From assembly GCA_002428285.1 (NCBI GenBank), contig DIVO01000012.1, positions 10,609-51,422 of the forward strand: a DNA stretch of 40,814 nucleotides, read 5' to 3'. Source of the stretch: Patescibacteria group bacterium UBA6130. Lineage in GTDB: Bacteria; Patescibacteriota; Microgenomatia; UBA12405; UBA6130. The notes below the pieces were generated by a model. It searched no databases, was not told the DNA's origin, and worked only from the letters and a program-made list of their open reading frames with translations. This document shows, in pieces, positions 1 to 8,672 of the stretch. The position numbers and the translations under genes are program-made. How positions within the stretch are numbered: position 1 is the stretch's first letter; every line of letters begins with the position of its first letter.

Positions 1-1554
1 TATTTGACCACCCAATACAATATCAACTCCTCTTCCTGCCATATTGGTAGCCACGGTAACAGCTCCTAATGCCCCTGCTTGCGAAATGATCTTTGCCTCT
101 CTTAAATGGTTCTTGGCATTTAATATTTCATGAGGGATTTTCTTTTTACTCAACAATCTGCCGACAATTTCATTTTTTTCAATAGAAGTTGTTCCGATTA
201 AAATAGGTGCTCCTTTTTTGTGAATTTTTTCAATCTCTGAGGCTAAAGCCGCATATTTTGCCTGCTGAGATTTATAAACCAAATCAGGAAGATCATCTCT
301 TCTAATTGGTTTATTGGTGGGAAACACAACTACCTCTAAATCATATATTTTCTTAAACTCTTCCGCTTCGGTGGCTGCAGTGCCCGTCATACCGGAAAGG
401 TTTTTATATAATCTAAAATAGTTTTGAAAAGTAATTGTTGCCCAAGTCCTGCTCTCCTGCTGAATTTTAACCCCCTCCTTGGCTTCCACAGCTTGATGAA
501 GTCCATCAGACCATCTGCGTCCTTCCATTAATCTTCCAGTAAATTCGTCAACTATTATTACCTGACCATCTTTAATGACATAATCTGTGTCTTTATGAAA
601 AAGGGTTCTGGCTTTAAGAGCATTTTCTATATGATGAATTGTGTCGAAATCTTCTTCGTATAAGTTTTTGATTTTTAGACTTCGTTCAATTTTTCTTATC
701 CCCAATTCTGTCAGCATGGCGGTTTTAGCTTTTTCATCAATCACATAGTCTGTATCTGACTGCAAATCACTGGCCAACTGAGTAAAACGATAATACTTAT
801 CAACTGAATCTCCTGAAGGAGAGGAAATGATCAATGGAGTTCTGGCTTCGTCAATTAAGGCAAAATCAATCTCGTCAACAATAGCATAAAAATGACCCCT
901 TTGGACCTTTCTGTCAAACTCTTGAACCATATTATCTCTAAGATAGTCAAAACCATATTCATTGTTTGTTCCATAAGTAATATCGGCTTTATATGCTTGA
1001 TCACGAGTAACCGGTTTGAGATGCTCCAGTCTTTCATCATCGGCTTTTTCTTTATGGTCTGGATCGAATATAAATGAATTATCAGGAATAATACATCCAA
1101 CACTTACACCTAAAAAATTGTAGATCTCACCCATCCAACCAGCACCAATTCTAGCCAAATAATCATTAACCGTAACCAAATGAGCCCCCTTGCCTTGTAA
1201 AGCTCTAAGATATAGAGGACAAGTAGCGGTTAATGTCTTGCCTTCCCCGGTTTTTTGCTCGGCTATTTTACCCTCAAACAAAGCAATACCTGCCATTAAT
1301 TGAACATCAAAATGTCTCTGGCCAATAGTTCTTTTTGTGGCTTCGCGAACAACGGCAAAAGCCTCAGGAAGAATATTATTGATATCTTCCGAAGATTTTA
1401 ATCTTTTTTTGAATTCTTTGGTCTTTGCCTTAAGCTGTTTGTCAGATAGCTTGCCAATATCGGATTCAAGTGAGTTAATTTTCTCAACTATTTTTGAAAG
1501 CCTGGCAACTTCTTTCTTATTGTAGTCAAATAGACCTTTAAAAAATTGAAACAT
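1..1554 (-). CDS. secA: Preprotein translocase ATPase SecA, N-terminal 518 residues (cut by window edge)
   Basis: SecA is the motor ATPase that pushes unfolded preproteins through SecYEG. Reading minus from ATG at 1554, the frame stays open to base 1. Visible are QLMAG near residue 86, Walker A GEGKT at 103-107, a DEAD-type Walker B region reading DEID..LIDEARTPLIIS, and near the edge TVATNMAGRGVDI, a motor-domain-2 helicase motif. These are in the usual SecA order. The C-terminal third (rest of the helical scaffold, any zinc-binding tail) lies beyond the window. The start is 1 bp after the serS stop, so it is the last visible gene of the greA-lysS-HD-serS-secA operon and is probably translationally coupled. 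DEID replaces the commoner DEVD, a conservative change. Identification is very secure. Confidence 0.96.
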   Translation of the reverse strand, partial: MFQFFKGLFDYNKKEVARLSKIVEKINSLESDIGKLSDKQLKAKTKEFKKRLKSSEDINNILPEAFAVVREATKRTIGQRHFDVQLMAGIALFEGKIAEQKTGEGKTLTATCPLYLRALQGKGAHLVTVNDYLARIGAGWMGEIYNFLGVSVGCIIPDNSFIFDPDHKEKADDERLEHLKPVTRDQAYKADITYGTNNEYGFDYLRDNMVQEFDRKVQRGHFYAIVDEIDFALIDEARTPLIISSPSGDSVDKYYRFTQLASDLQSDTDYVIDEKAKTAMLTELGIRKIERSLKIKNLYEEDFDTIHHIENALKARTLFHKDTDYVIKDGQVIIVDEFTGRLMEGRRWSDGLHQAVEAKEGVKIQQESRTWATITFQNYFRLYKNLSGMTGTAATEAEEFKKIYDLEVVVFPTNKPIRRDDLPDLVYKSQQAKYAALASEIEKIHKKGAPILIGTTSIEKNEIVGRLLSKKKIPHEILNAKNHLREAKIISQAGALGAVTVATNMAGRGVDIVLGGQI

Positions 1555-1555
1555 C

Positions 1556-2827
1556 TTACTTTCGGGTAAAACTTTCTATATACTCTTTTCCCATCCATGA
1601 AATAAGAGGCTGAGGAATTTTTATCCTTCCGTCTTTTTGCTGAAAATTTTCAAGTATCATTATGATCATTCTTCCGATAGCAAAAGCGGTTCCATTTAAA
1701 ACATGGACATATTCTAAAGAATTATTTTTATTTTTGAATTTGATATTTAACCTTCTTGACTGAAAATCGGTGCAATTACTGCAAGAATGGGTTTCCCTGA
1801 ATTTGTTTTCGCTAGGCATCCATGTTTCTGTATCTACAGTTTTTGCCGATGGAGCACTAGAATCACCAGTTGATAAGATCATCAAGCGGTAGTGCAAACC
1901 CAGAGACATCATCAACTCCTCTTCAAGTGAAATCAAAAATTCATGTTCCTTCTCAGAATCTTCAGGTTTACAGAAAGAAACCATTTCTACTTTATCAAAT
2001 TGGTGAACCCTAAATATCCCTCCGGTATCTTTGCCGTAACTTCCCGATTCTCTTCTGAAACAAGAGCTATAACCAACAAATCTTTCCGGTAATTCTTTAT
2101 TTTCAAACACTCTTCCGGAATTCATCGAAACCAAAGAATGTTCAGCCGTTGCCACAAGGACAAGATTGTCTTCATCTAAAACATACATATCTTTCCAGCC
2201 ACCTTGATCTGCATATCCCAACCCCTTTTCCATCTCTTTTTTGATTAAAGTTGGCGGAATAACAGGTTTAAATCCCTTTTTAACCAAAAAACTGATTGCA
2301 TAGTTTACCAAAGCCAATTCTAGTAAGGCCGCGTCATTTTTTAAAATCCCAAATCTTGGACCGCTCATTTTAGAAGCGGATTCAATATCGATTAAGTCGT
2401 GCATCCTACCCAACTCAAGATAATTTTTTGGTTCGAAATCGAATTTAGGAGGAGTCCCTTCTCTCTTTAACTCAACATTAGCTTTATCGTCCTTTCCAAC
2501 CGGGACATCATTCTTTGACGGATTTGGAATAAGCAGTAATAGCTCATTCCATTCATTTTCCAACTCTTTAAGTTTTTTCTCTAATTTTTGAATTTTTTCT
2601 CTAAGATTTTTAGCGTCTTTTGCTTGTTTCGAGGTAGGTTTATTTTTTTTAAACTTTTCTGTAAGCTGATTTCTTTCGTATCTCAATTCTCCCAAAGCAA
2701 CTATTGATAAACTTCTTTTTTTATCAGCTTTAAGCCATTTTTCAACAATAACCGGATCAACATTCTTGTTATTAATGGATTTTTCAATCAGCTGAGGAGC
2801 TTCTCTTATTAATTTTGGATCTACCAT
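1556..2827 (-). CDS. serS: Seryl-tRNA synthetase
   Basis: Class II aminoacyl-tRNA synthetase that charges tRNA-Ser. The start chosen is ATG 2827 (MVDPKLIREAP), giving 423 residues. An upstream ATG at 2875 would lie inside the preceding gene and add residues unlike the family N-terminus. Domains: N-terminal antiparallel coiled-coil arm, roughly residues 30-105 and rich in Lys/Glu/Leu, that contacts the tRNA-Ser long variable arm; then the catalytic core with motif 2 FRRESGSYGKDTGGIFRVHQ, the serine pocket segment ETHSCSNCTDFQSRR, and motif 3 around NGTAFAIGR. Length is normal for bacterial SerRS. Start and preceding stop are 2 bp apart, and its own stop is 1 bp before secA. It shares an attenuator-type leader upstream of greA with lysS. 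Confidence 0.96.
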   Translation of the reverse strand: MVDPKLIREAPQLIEKSINNKNVDPVIVEKWLKADKKRSLSIVALGELRYERNQLTEKFKKNKPTSKQAKDAKNLREKIQKLEKKLKELENEWNELLLLIPNPSKNDVPVGKDDKANVELKREGTPPKFDFEPKNYLELGRMHDLIDIESASKMSGPRFGILKNDAALLELALVNYAISFLVKKGFKPVIPPTLIKKEMEKGLGYADQGGWKDMYVLDEDNLVLVATAEHSLVSMNSGRVFENKELPERFVGYSSCFRRESGSYGKDTGGIFRVHQFDKVEMVSFCKPEDSEKEHEFLISLEEELMMSLGLHYRLMILSTGDSSAPSAKTVDTETWMPSENKFRETHSCSNCTDFQSRRLNIKFKNKNNSLEYVHVLNGTAFAIGRMIIMILENFQQKDGRIKIPQPLISWMGKEYIESFTRK

Positions 2828-2829
2828 GA

Positions 2830-3405
2830 TTAAAGTCCTAACTCTCTTGCAATACTTTGCATAGAGTTTAAACAAATATTGACATATTCTTCTAAATTTA
2901 TACCAAGTTTATCCTCACATTTAATAATATCTTCTCTTCTTGTCCCTTTAGCAAAGCTCTTCTCTTTAAATCTGTTTAAAATGCTTTTTGTCTCAAGGGT
3001 TTTCAGTTTTTTCTCAGGATGCACTAAGGCCGAAGCTACGATAAGTCCGGTTAAACTGTCGCAAGTGAAAAGGGCCCAGTCCATTAGGCTTTCAGGCTCA
3101 ACTTTTGTTGCAGCATTGTGAGCCGCCATAGAATGAGCAACCTCTTCGGAAACAGAAATACCAGCCTCAATTAAATCTGCTGTTATTTGAACACCTTGCT
3201 TGCTTTCTGGAATATCGTTTGTGTAATCTCCATCATGCATAAGACCTGCCATACTCCAATACTCCTTTTTGCCTAAATTATTAGTACCTTTACTGTCTAA
3301 ATAATCATAAATGCCTTCCATACAAGCCTTTGTTGCCAGCATATGTTTAATAATATTTTTATTCTCGATCCTGTCATTGAGATAACTAATTAAATTATCA
3401 CTCAT
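2830..3405 (-). CDS. HD-superfamily hydrolase, small phosphohydrolase-like protein
   Basis: 191-residue protein with an HD-domain pattern: His21, the His57-Asp58 pair within LMHDGDY, a further His at 91 or 96, and Asp116 within CDSLTG. Together these are the usual metal ligands of HD phosphohydrolases. The family acts on phosphomonoesters, nucleotides or cyclic nucleotides; the substrate here is unknown. Its ATG overlaps the lysS stop by 8 bp and its stop is 2 bp before serS, so it is locked between two aminoacyl-tRNA synthetase genes and probably translationally coupled. The context hints at a role tied to tRNA charging or nucleotide turnover, but that is inference. No membrane segment or signal peptide. 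Confidence 0.82.
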   Translation of the reverse strand: MSDNLISYLNDRIENKNIIKHMLATKACMEGIYDYLDSKGTNNLGKKEYWSMAGLMHDGDYTNDIPESKQGVQITADLIEAGISVSEEVAHSMAAHNAATKVEPESLMDWALFTCDSLTGLIVASALVHPEKKLKTLETKSILNRFKEKSFAKGTRREDIIKCEDKLGINLEEYVNICLNSMQSIARELGL

Positions 3406-4840
3406 CTTTTGGTTTTAATGCTGGAAACAATATAACGTCTCTAATGTTGGGCTGATTAGTTAAAAGCATAACCAACCTATCCATACCAATCCCTAACCCC
3501 CCTGTAGGCGGCATACCATGCTCAAGAGCAGTGATATAGTCATTGTCCATTGGATGAGCCTCTTCATCTCCGGCTTTACTTAATTCAACCTGCTGAGAAA
3601 AACACTCTTCCTGTTTTAAAGGATCATTGAGCTCTGAATACGCATTTCCAACCTCCCAACCAGCGATATATGGCTCAAATCTTTCAATTAAATGGTCCGA
3701 TTCTCTACTTAATTTACACAACATGGTAGTTTCCTTTGGATGATCTGTTATAAATACCGGATCTACTAGTTCTTTTTCAACTTCAGAAAAAAGTTCGGCT
3801 ATAGCAAGACCTCTATTAAATCCACATTTAAGTTCAACCTTGTTTTGCTTCAACTTTTTCTTAAGATCTTCATCGGAAATCTTATCCATATCCCAATCTA
3901 AATATTTAAGAATTGCCTCTCTCATGGTCATTCTCTTCCAGGGAGGTTTTAAATCAATTTTATGACCTTGATATTCGATTTTTGTTGTTCCTAAAACCTT
4001 TATAGCAACTTCGGAAAACAAATTTTCTGTAAGCTTCATCATATCGTTGTAGTCGGCATAAGCCCAATAACATTCCATCATGGTAAATTCAGGCGAGTGG
4101 GTTTTGTCTAAACCTTCATTCCGAAAATCATGATCAATTTCAAAAACTTTTTCAAAACCACCTATAATCAGACGTTTTAAATAAAGCTCATCAGATATTT
4201 TTAAAAATAAATTGGTATCAAGAGCGTTATAGTGAGTAATAAAAGGCTTGGCACTTGCCCCACCATAAAGCGGTTGGAGAGTGGGAGTTTCTACCTCCAT
4301 AAAACCCAAACTCTCTAAATATTTTCTAACCTCACTAATAATTTTGCTTCTTGTCTCAAAAACTCTTTTTACCTCATCATTCATAATAAGGTCTAAATAT
4401 CTTTTTCGATATCTGGCTTCTGTATCTTTCAAACCATGCCACTTCTCAGGCAAGGGAAGAAGTGATTTAGCTAAAAGCTGAAAATTTTCAACATTTACCG
4501 TAATTTCGCCTGAATTGGTCTTAAAAACTTCACCCTCAGCACCTACAAAATCTCCCATGTCGAGCAATTTAACTAAATCATATGAGTCGAGTTGTTTTTT
4601 TTGAAAATAGAGCTGAATCTGTCCTGACTGATCTTTCAGATGGGCAAAGGTTATGCCTCCATGAGGTCTTAAGGTAATAATCCTTCCGCGAACCTTTACT
4701 TTTTTACCAATCTTTTTTAAAGCTTCAGAGGATGAAATACCTCCAGAATAAGAGTAAGGATAAGGATTAATGCCCTTTAGCTGAATAGTTTTATACTTTT
4801 CTAACCTGTTTTTTTTGATTTGTTCGATTCTTGAAGCCAT
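3398..4840 (-). CDS. lysS: Lysyl-tRNA synthetase, class II
   Basis: Charges tRNA-Lys with lysine. 480 residues, within the usual class II LysRS range. The N-terminal OB-fold anticodon-binding domain covers about residues 45-150 (VKVRGRIITLRPHGGITFAHL). The class II core follows: motif 1 region near VRKYLESLGFMEVETP, motif 2 with FRNEGLDKTHSPEFTMMECY, motif 3 with GLGIGMDRLVMLL near the C-terminus. Start ATG 4840. Upstream, in the 69-bp gap after greA, the minus strand has TGGTAAGAT, an extended -10-like site close to the ATG, so a weak secondary leaderless promoter is possible. Otherwise it is transcribed from the greA promoter through the attenuator leader. Confidence 0.96.
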   Translation of the reverse strand: MASRIEQIKKNRLEKYKTIQLKGINPYPYSYSGGISSSEALKKIGKKVKVRGRIITLRPHGGITFAHLKDQSGQIQLYFQKKQLDSYDLVKLLDMGDFVGAEGEVFKTNSGEITVNVENFQLLAKSLLPLPEKWHGLKDTEARYRKRYLDLIMNDEVKRVFETRSKIISEVRKYLESLGFMEVETPTLQPLYGGASAKPFITHYNALDTNLFLKISDELYLKRLIIGGFEKVFEIDHDFRNEGLDKTHSPEFTMMECYWAYADYNDMMKLTENLFSEVAIKVLGTTKIEYQGHKIDLKPPWKRMTMREAILKYLDWDMDKISDEDLKKKLKQNKVELKCGFNRGLAIAELFSEVEKELVDPVFITDHPKETTMLCKLSRESDHLIERFEPYIAGWEVGNAYSELNDPLKQEECFSQQVELSKAGDEEAHPMDNDYITALEHGMPPTGGLGIGMDRLVMLLTNQPNIRDVILFPALKPKDE

Positions 4841-4909
4841 TAGTTTGAATTATCTTACCACAAATAAGAGCACATTAAGTAAAAACACACCAAATAATAT
4901 CGTGTAGAT

Positions 4910-5362
4910 TTAGGCTACATCGAGAATGGTGTACTCAATCTCTCCGTTTGGAGTTTTCACAACAACTTTTTCGCCCTTTTTCTTGTAAACAAGAGCTTGT
5001 CCTAAAGGAGAGTTAAAAGAAATCTTCCCCTGCAATGGATCAGCTTCACCTGAGCCAACAAGTTCTATTTCCTTTTCTTTCTCTTCCTGTCTTAGTCTGA
5101 TTTTTGAACCAATCCAAATACCCTCTCTGGTTACACTGTCTGTCACAACAGCACTGTCAAGAGTGTTTTGAAGATCTTCCATCTGACTATCTAATATCTG
5201 CACCTGGTTTTTAAGCTCATGATAGGCTGAATTTTCAGCCAAATCTCCCATTCTTCGGGCTTCATCAAGCTTTTTTACCATGATGCTTCTGTCTCTATTC
5301 AGTTTGTTAAGTTTCTTTTCCAGATTAACCTTACCAACTGATGTTAATACATTATTGTTCAT
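4910..5362 (-). CDS. greA: Transcription elongation factor GreA
   Basis: Binds the RNA polymerase secondary channel and stimulates transcript cleavage to rescue backtracked complexes. 150 residues, slightly short of the usual ~158. The N-terminal coiled coil carries the acidic tip DLAENSAYHELK (family GDLSEN-AYHAAK), which reaches the active site. The C-terminal FKBP-like domain is seen in SFNSPLGQALVYKKKGEKV. First gene after a 163-bp leader with peptide-coupled attenuator features. No Shine-Dalgarno is visible before ATG 5362; the preceding bases are an A/T run. Confidence 0.95.
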   Translation of the reverse strand: MNNNVLTSVGKVNLEKKLNKLNRDRSIMVKKLDEARRMGDLAENSAYHELKNQVQILDSQMEDLQNTLDSAVVTDSVTREGIWIGSKIRLRQEEKEKEIELVGSGEADPLQGKISFNSPLGQALVYKKKGEKVVVKTPNGEIEYTILDVA

Positions 5363-5414
5363 ATTTTTTTTTGTTCTATTAATAAAATCATTAAATACTT
5401 TGATTCTTACGAAT

Positions 5415-5468
5415 TAAAAAACCCCCTTGTATGAGGGGGCTAAAGAAGGCAAATTGCCAATAACCCCG
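5415..5468 (-). terminator. Attenuator: terminator hairpin with competing antiterminator
   Basis: On the minus strand, AGCCCCCT and AGGGGGTT pair (8 bp including one G-U, loop CATACA, 5420-5441), followed at once by six T: an intrinsic terminator. It lies inside the transcription unit, between the promoter and greA, so it would stop the leader transcript. Upstream on the same strand, GGGGTTA (5461-5467) can pair with TAGCCCC (5436-5442), enclosing a small GGCA/TGCC hairpin. This uses the same bases as the terminator's 5' arm, so the two folds are mutually exclusive. The GGGGTTA arm begins 2 bases after the stop codon of the upstream short reading frame, so a ribosome finishing that frame would cover it. 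Confidence 0.7.
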
Positions 5469-5525
5469 CTAACGAAGGGATTTAATTGTATTGATAACTT
5501 TGGCTATATACTTCTTAATACTCAT
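5469..5525 (-). CDS. Putative 18-residue leader peptide of the greA-lysS-serS-secA operon
   Basis: Short frame MSIKKYIAKVINTIKSLR followed by TAG, starting about 7 nt after the predicted transcription start. Its stop codon immediately precedes the antiterminator arm, the geometry expected of a regulatory leader peptide. Four of 18 codons are lysine (4, 5, 9, 15) and two are serine, matching lysS and serS downstream, but lysine and isoleucine are common in AT-rich DNA, so specificity is only suggestive. No Shine-Dalgarno is seen, consistent with near-leaderless initiation elsewhere in the window. The evidence is positional; translation is unproven. Confidence 0.5.
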   Translation of the reverse strand: MSIKKYIAKVINTIKSLR

Positions 5526-5538
5526 AAAAGAATGTCAA

Positions 5539-5568
5539 ATTATAGAATGATTTTAGATAGATTGTCAA
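5539..5568 (-). promoter_or_regulatory. Promoter of the greA operon
   Basis: Minus-strand TTGACA (5568-5563), 18-bp spacer, TATAAT (5544-5539): both consensus sigma-70 hexamers. Predicted transcription start is near 5532, giving a leader of about 170 nt before greA that holds the short leader frame and the attenuator. Confidence 0.8.
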
Positions 5569-5697
5569 GTAACATCAATATTAATGTATATCAGCTGATT
5601 ACTTAAAATCACATAGCATCACTCCTCAAACTTAAACAATGCTAAAATAAAAGAGTGATTTTTCCCCAATAATGAGTTGTCAATTTTTAAAATTATC

Positions 5698-7692
5698 ATG
5701 AAATTTAAATTAAAAGCAAACTACAAACCAACCGGAGATCAGCCTCAAGCCATAGATAAACTGACTAATAATTATCTAAAAGGTATTGAGCATCAAGTTT
5801 TATTGGGAGTAACAGGAAGCGGCAAAACCTACACGATTGCAAATGTCATTCAAAATACCCAAAAACCTGCGCTTTTAATTTCTCATAACAAAACCCTGGC
5901 AGCCCAACTTTATCAGGAATTTAAAGAATTTTTTCCAGAAAATGCAGTTTCTTATTTTGTTTCCTACTATGATTATTATCAGCCCGAAGCCTATATTCCC
6001 CAAACAGACACCTATATAGCCAAAGAAACAGATATTAATCAGGAGATTGACAAACTACGGCTCCAGGCAACCAGTGATATCTTTTCCCGAAATGATACCA
6101 TTGTAATTTCTTCTGTTTCTTCGATTTATAATATCGGATCTCCCGAAGAGTATAGCCAGGCAGTGGTAAATTTAAAGAAGAATGAAGAATACAATCTTCA
6201 AGAGCTAATGCTTCAACTAGTGTCAATGCACTACTCCCGTTCTAGGCTTGAATTTACCAGAAGCAATTTTAGACAGCGTGGGAACACTCTGGAAATCTAT
6301 CCCCCATATAGCGAGGAAATAATCAAGGTTCACTTTCAGGGAGATAAAATAGGAAAAATTACCAAAAGAAGTTTTTGGGATTACAACCTAGAAGAAACAG
6401 AAGATTACACCGTCTTTCCCGCAAAGCACTACCTTGGCAGACAAGGAGATCTTAAAGAAATTTTCAAACAGATCAGAAATGAGACAAAAGTTCAGGTAGA
6501 TATGTTTAATAAGCAAGGAAAACTTCTCGAAGCCAATAGAATAGAACAAAGAGTAAATTACGATCTGGAAATGATAGAAGAAACCGGCTATGTAAACGGA
6601 ATTGAAAATTATTCAAGGTATTTCGATGGAAGATCACCCGGTGATCCACCCTACAGCTTGATAGATTATTTCGATCATAAATTTGGCAAAGATTTTTTAT
6701 TATTAATTGATGAATCTCACATTACAATTCCTCAGATTAGCGGGATGTATCGAGGGGATCAGTCACGAAAACAAACTTTGATTGACTTTGGTTTCAGGTT
6801 GCCATCCGCCTTGGACAATAGACCTCTTAAGTTTAATGAATTTTTAGACAGAGCCCATAGAATGTTCTTTATCTCTGCCACTCCAAATGAATGGGAAAGA
6901 GAAAAATCAAACAATGTCATTGTTGAACAGCTAATAAGGCCAACGGGGCTTGCTGACCCCAAAGTTGAGGTTAGAAAATCTGAGGGACAAATTCCCGATC
7001 TGATAAAAGAGATAGCCGAAAGGAAAAAAAATAACGAAAGAGTTCTCATTACAACCTTAACAAAGAGAATGTCTGAAGAATTATCAAAATTTCTTTCTGA
7101 AAAGAAAAATACCGGCATAGAGATCAAAGTAAATTATCTTCATGCAGACGTCGACACTATGGAAAGAAGCGACATCTTAGCAGACTTGAGAAAGGGAGAT
7201 TACGATGTGATTGTAGGGATTAATCTTCTTAGAGAGGGATTGGACCTTCCTGAGGTCTCATTGGTCGTTATTTTGGATGCAGACAAACAAGGTTTTTTGC
7301 GTTCTAAAACTTCACTTATCCAAACCATGGGAAGAGCGGCTAGAAATTCTGCCGGAAAAGTAATTTTGTATGCTGATGAAACTACAGAGTCTATGAATGA
7401 AGCCATGAAAGAGGTCGGCAGAAGAAGAGTAATTCAGCTTGCATATAACAAAAAGTATGGCATTACACCCAAAACCATTCAAAAACCGATAAGAGATAGA
7501 ATACTCCCACATAAAGAAACCGATTCGGATCTTAGTAAAATCGACCCAAAAACACTTACTCCTGGGGAAGCCAAAAAAACACTATCAAAATTGAAAAGGG
7601 AAATGAATAGAGCATCAAAAGAACTTAATTTTGAAAAAGCAATTGAAATAAGAAATACAATTAATAAAATATCTGATTATTACTTCTCCTAA
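5698..7692 (+). CDS. uvrB: UvrABC excinuclease subunit B
   Basis: DNA-damage verification helicase of nucleotide excision repair; it is loaded by UvrA and recruits UvrC. The start chosen is ATG 5698 (MKFKLKANYKPTGDQPQ), where the family N-terminus begins; an in-frame TTG 21 bp upstream is less likely. 664 residues, normal. Visible: Walker A GVTGSGKT at 37-44, the damage-clamping beta-hairpin YYDYYQPEAY at 90-99, Walker B-type LIDESH at 338-341, helicase motif VI QTMGRAARN, and a C-terminal UVR motif (EMNRASKELNFEKAIEIRN) that contacts UvrC. A TAAAAT box at 5643-5648 is a weak -10 candidate. uvrA and uvrC lie 8-12 kb downstream on the same strand, so all three subunits are in the window but not in one operon. 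Confidence 0.97.
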   Translation: MKFKLKANYKPTGDQPQAIDKLTNNYLKGIEHQVLLGVTGSGKTYTIANVIQNTQKPALLISHNKTLAAQLYQEFKEFFPENAVSYFVSYYDYYQPEAYIPQTDTYIAKETDINQEIDKLRLQATSDIFSRNDTIVISSVSSIYNIGSPEEYSQAVVNLKKNEEYNLQELMLQLVSMHYSRSRLEFTRSNFRQRGNTLEIYPPYSEEIIKVHFQGDKIGKITKRSFWDYNLEETEDYTVFPAKHYLGRQGDLKEIFKQIRNETKVQVDMFNKQGKLLEANRIEQRVNYDLEMIEETGYVNGIENYSRYFDGRSPGDPPYSLIDYFDHKFGKDFLLLIDESHITIPQISGMYRGDQSRKQTLIDFGFRLPSALDNRPLKFNEFLDRAHRMFFISATPNEWEREKSNNVIVEQLIRPTGLADPKVEVRKSEGQIPDLIKEIAERKKNNERVLITTLTKRMSEELSKFLSEKKNTGIEIKVNYLHADVDTMERSDILADLRKGDYDVIVGINLLREGLDLPEVSLVVILDADKQGFLRSKTSLIQTMGRAARNSAGKVILYADETTESMNEAMKEVGRRRVIQLAYNKKYGITPKTIQKPIRDRILPHKETDSDLSKIDPKTLTPGEAKKTLSKLKREMNRASKELNFEKAIEIRNTINKISDYYFS

Positions 7693-7726
7693 AAATCTAA
7701 ATATTAATCCTCAATCTGCCTTTAAG

Positions 7727-7815
7727 TCTAAATTGCGTATTAAATAGCTAGGTGTCAGGTATAAACCACCTTGAAGGTGGTATAGATATGACACCTTAGA
7801 AAATAGCAATTTGAG
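7727..7815. repeat. Long imperfect hairpin between uvrB and the sortase gene
   Basis: Nested inverted repeats centred near 7773. Inner ACCACC/GGTGGT (7765-7770, 7776-7781); middle GGTGTCA/TGACACC (7751-7757, 7789-7795) flanked by CTA and TAG; outer AAATTGC/GCAATTT. The whole folds into one hairpin of about 85 nt. Neither side carries a T-run, so it is not a standard intrinsic terminator. It could be a small RNA, a processing site, or a miniature inverted-repeat element. Nothing coding is seen in the 158-bp gap. Confidence 0.55.
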
Positions 7816-7839
7816 AACCAAAGTAATGTTATTTTTTAG

Positions 7840-7845
7840 TATAAT
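7840..7845 (+). promoter_or_regulatory. -10 box placed for a leaderless sortase mRNA
   Basis: Consensus TATAAT with only 5 bp (TACTC) before ATG 7851, so transcription should start at or within a base or two of the start codon. No good -35 is seen. Confidence 0.6.
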
Positions 7846-7850
7846 TACTC

Positions 7851-8609
7851 ATGAAGAAAAGATGGCTATTTGCTTTCTCTGTAATTAGAGATAAAATTAT
7901 TGGCTTTTTCAACCCGAAACTAGTCAATAAATCTATAAAACCCAAAAAAGGTAAAAAACATGTTCTATTTTATAATCCTACTCCCAAGCGAGCTTTTGTA
8001 TTTGGTTTTGGAAGCATGCTTTTTATCGGCTCAATTGTATATCTTGGTTATATATACTTCCCGCTAGGCAAGGCTTATTACGAATACAAATTTACAACTC
8101 ATTCACCAAAATCCCAAAAAGAAATTAACGAGATTATTTCAGATCCTACATTTAAGGATGTTATGGAAAATCAAGTCGATTTTGAAGATTTTTATATATA
8201 TGTTCCAAAAATAGATGCATCAGCAAGAGTATATCCAAATGTTTCTGCTGTGAACAAAGAAATATATTTGCCAGTTTTGCAAAAAGGAGTTGCACATTTA
8301 AAGGGATCCAATTTTCCCAATGAAGGTGAAAGCATCTTTCTTTTTGCTCATTCGACTAACTCACCTTTTAACGCTATAAGATATAATGCCGTATTTATGT
8401 TGTTGAATGAACTTAATGAGAATGATCAAATAATTATATTTTTTAATGGAGAAAAGCATATATATAATGTATTTGATAAAAAAGTAGTTAATTCTGACAG
8501 TATTGAATATTTAAATTGGACAAACAATAAAGAAACATTAATTCTCCAAACATGCTGGCCTCCAGGCACAACCTGGAAAAGACTGCTGGTATTTGCTAAT
8601 CCCGAATAA
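7851..8609 (+). CDS. Sortase (class D/E-like transpeptidase)
   Basis: Membrane-anchored cysteine transpeptidase that cuts LPxTG-like signals and attaches surface proteins. 252 residues: basic N-terminus, one membrane helix at about 48-70 (FVFGFGSMLFIGSIVYLGYI), then the sortase barrel. Catalytic residues are visible: His167 in FAHSTN, Cys235 in LILQTCWPPGT (the TLxTC motif), Arg244 in KRLLVFA. The long cytoplasmic N-terminus suits Patescibacterial sortases. ATG 7851 is fixed by the TATAAT 5 bp upstream. The next gene encodes a secreted protein with an LPQAG C-terminal signal, its likely substrate. Exact class cannot be decided by eye. Confidence 0.9.
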   Translation: MKKRWLFAFSVIRDKIIGFFNPKLVNKSIKPKKGKKHVLFYNPTPKRAFVFGFGSMLFIGSIVYLGYIYFPLGKAYYEYKFTTHSPKSQKEINEIISDPTFKDVMENQVDFEDFYIYVPKIDASARVYPNVSAVNKEIYLPVLQKGVAHLKGSNFPNEGESIFLFAHSTNSPFNAIRYNAVFMLLNELNENDQIIIFFNGEKHIYNVFDKKVVNSDSIEYLNWTNNKETLILQTCWPPGTTWKRLLVFANPE

Positions 8610-8672
8610 TAAATAATATTCTTACCACGTTGTTACAATAAAGTTAACTTTCATTTGATATAATCCACTTAG

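Noticed and set aside
855..1103. Frames on either strand within the secA region
   Set aside because: Shadows of secA, whose motifs run continuously across this stretch.
5415..5568. T-box riboswitch before lysS/serS
   Set aside because: No T-box AGGGTGGNACCGCG element; the leader is short and fits a peptide-coupled attenuator better.
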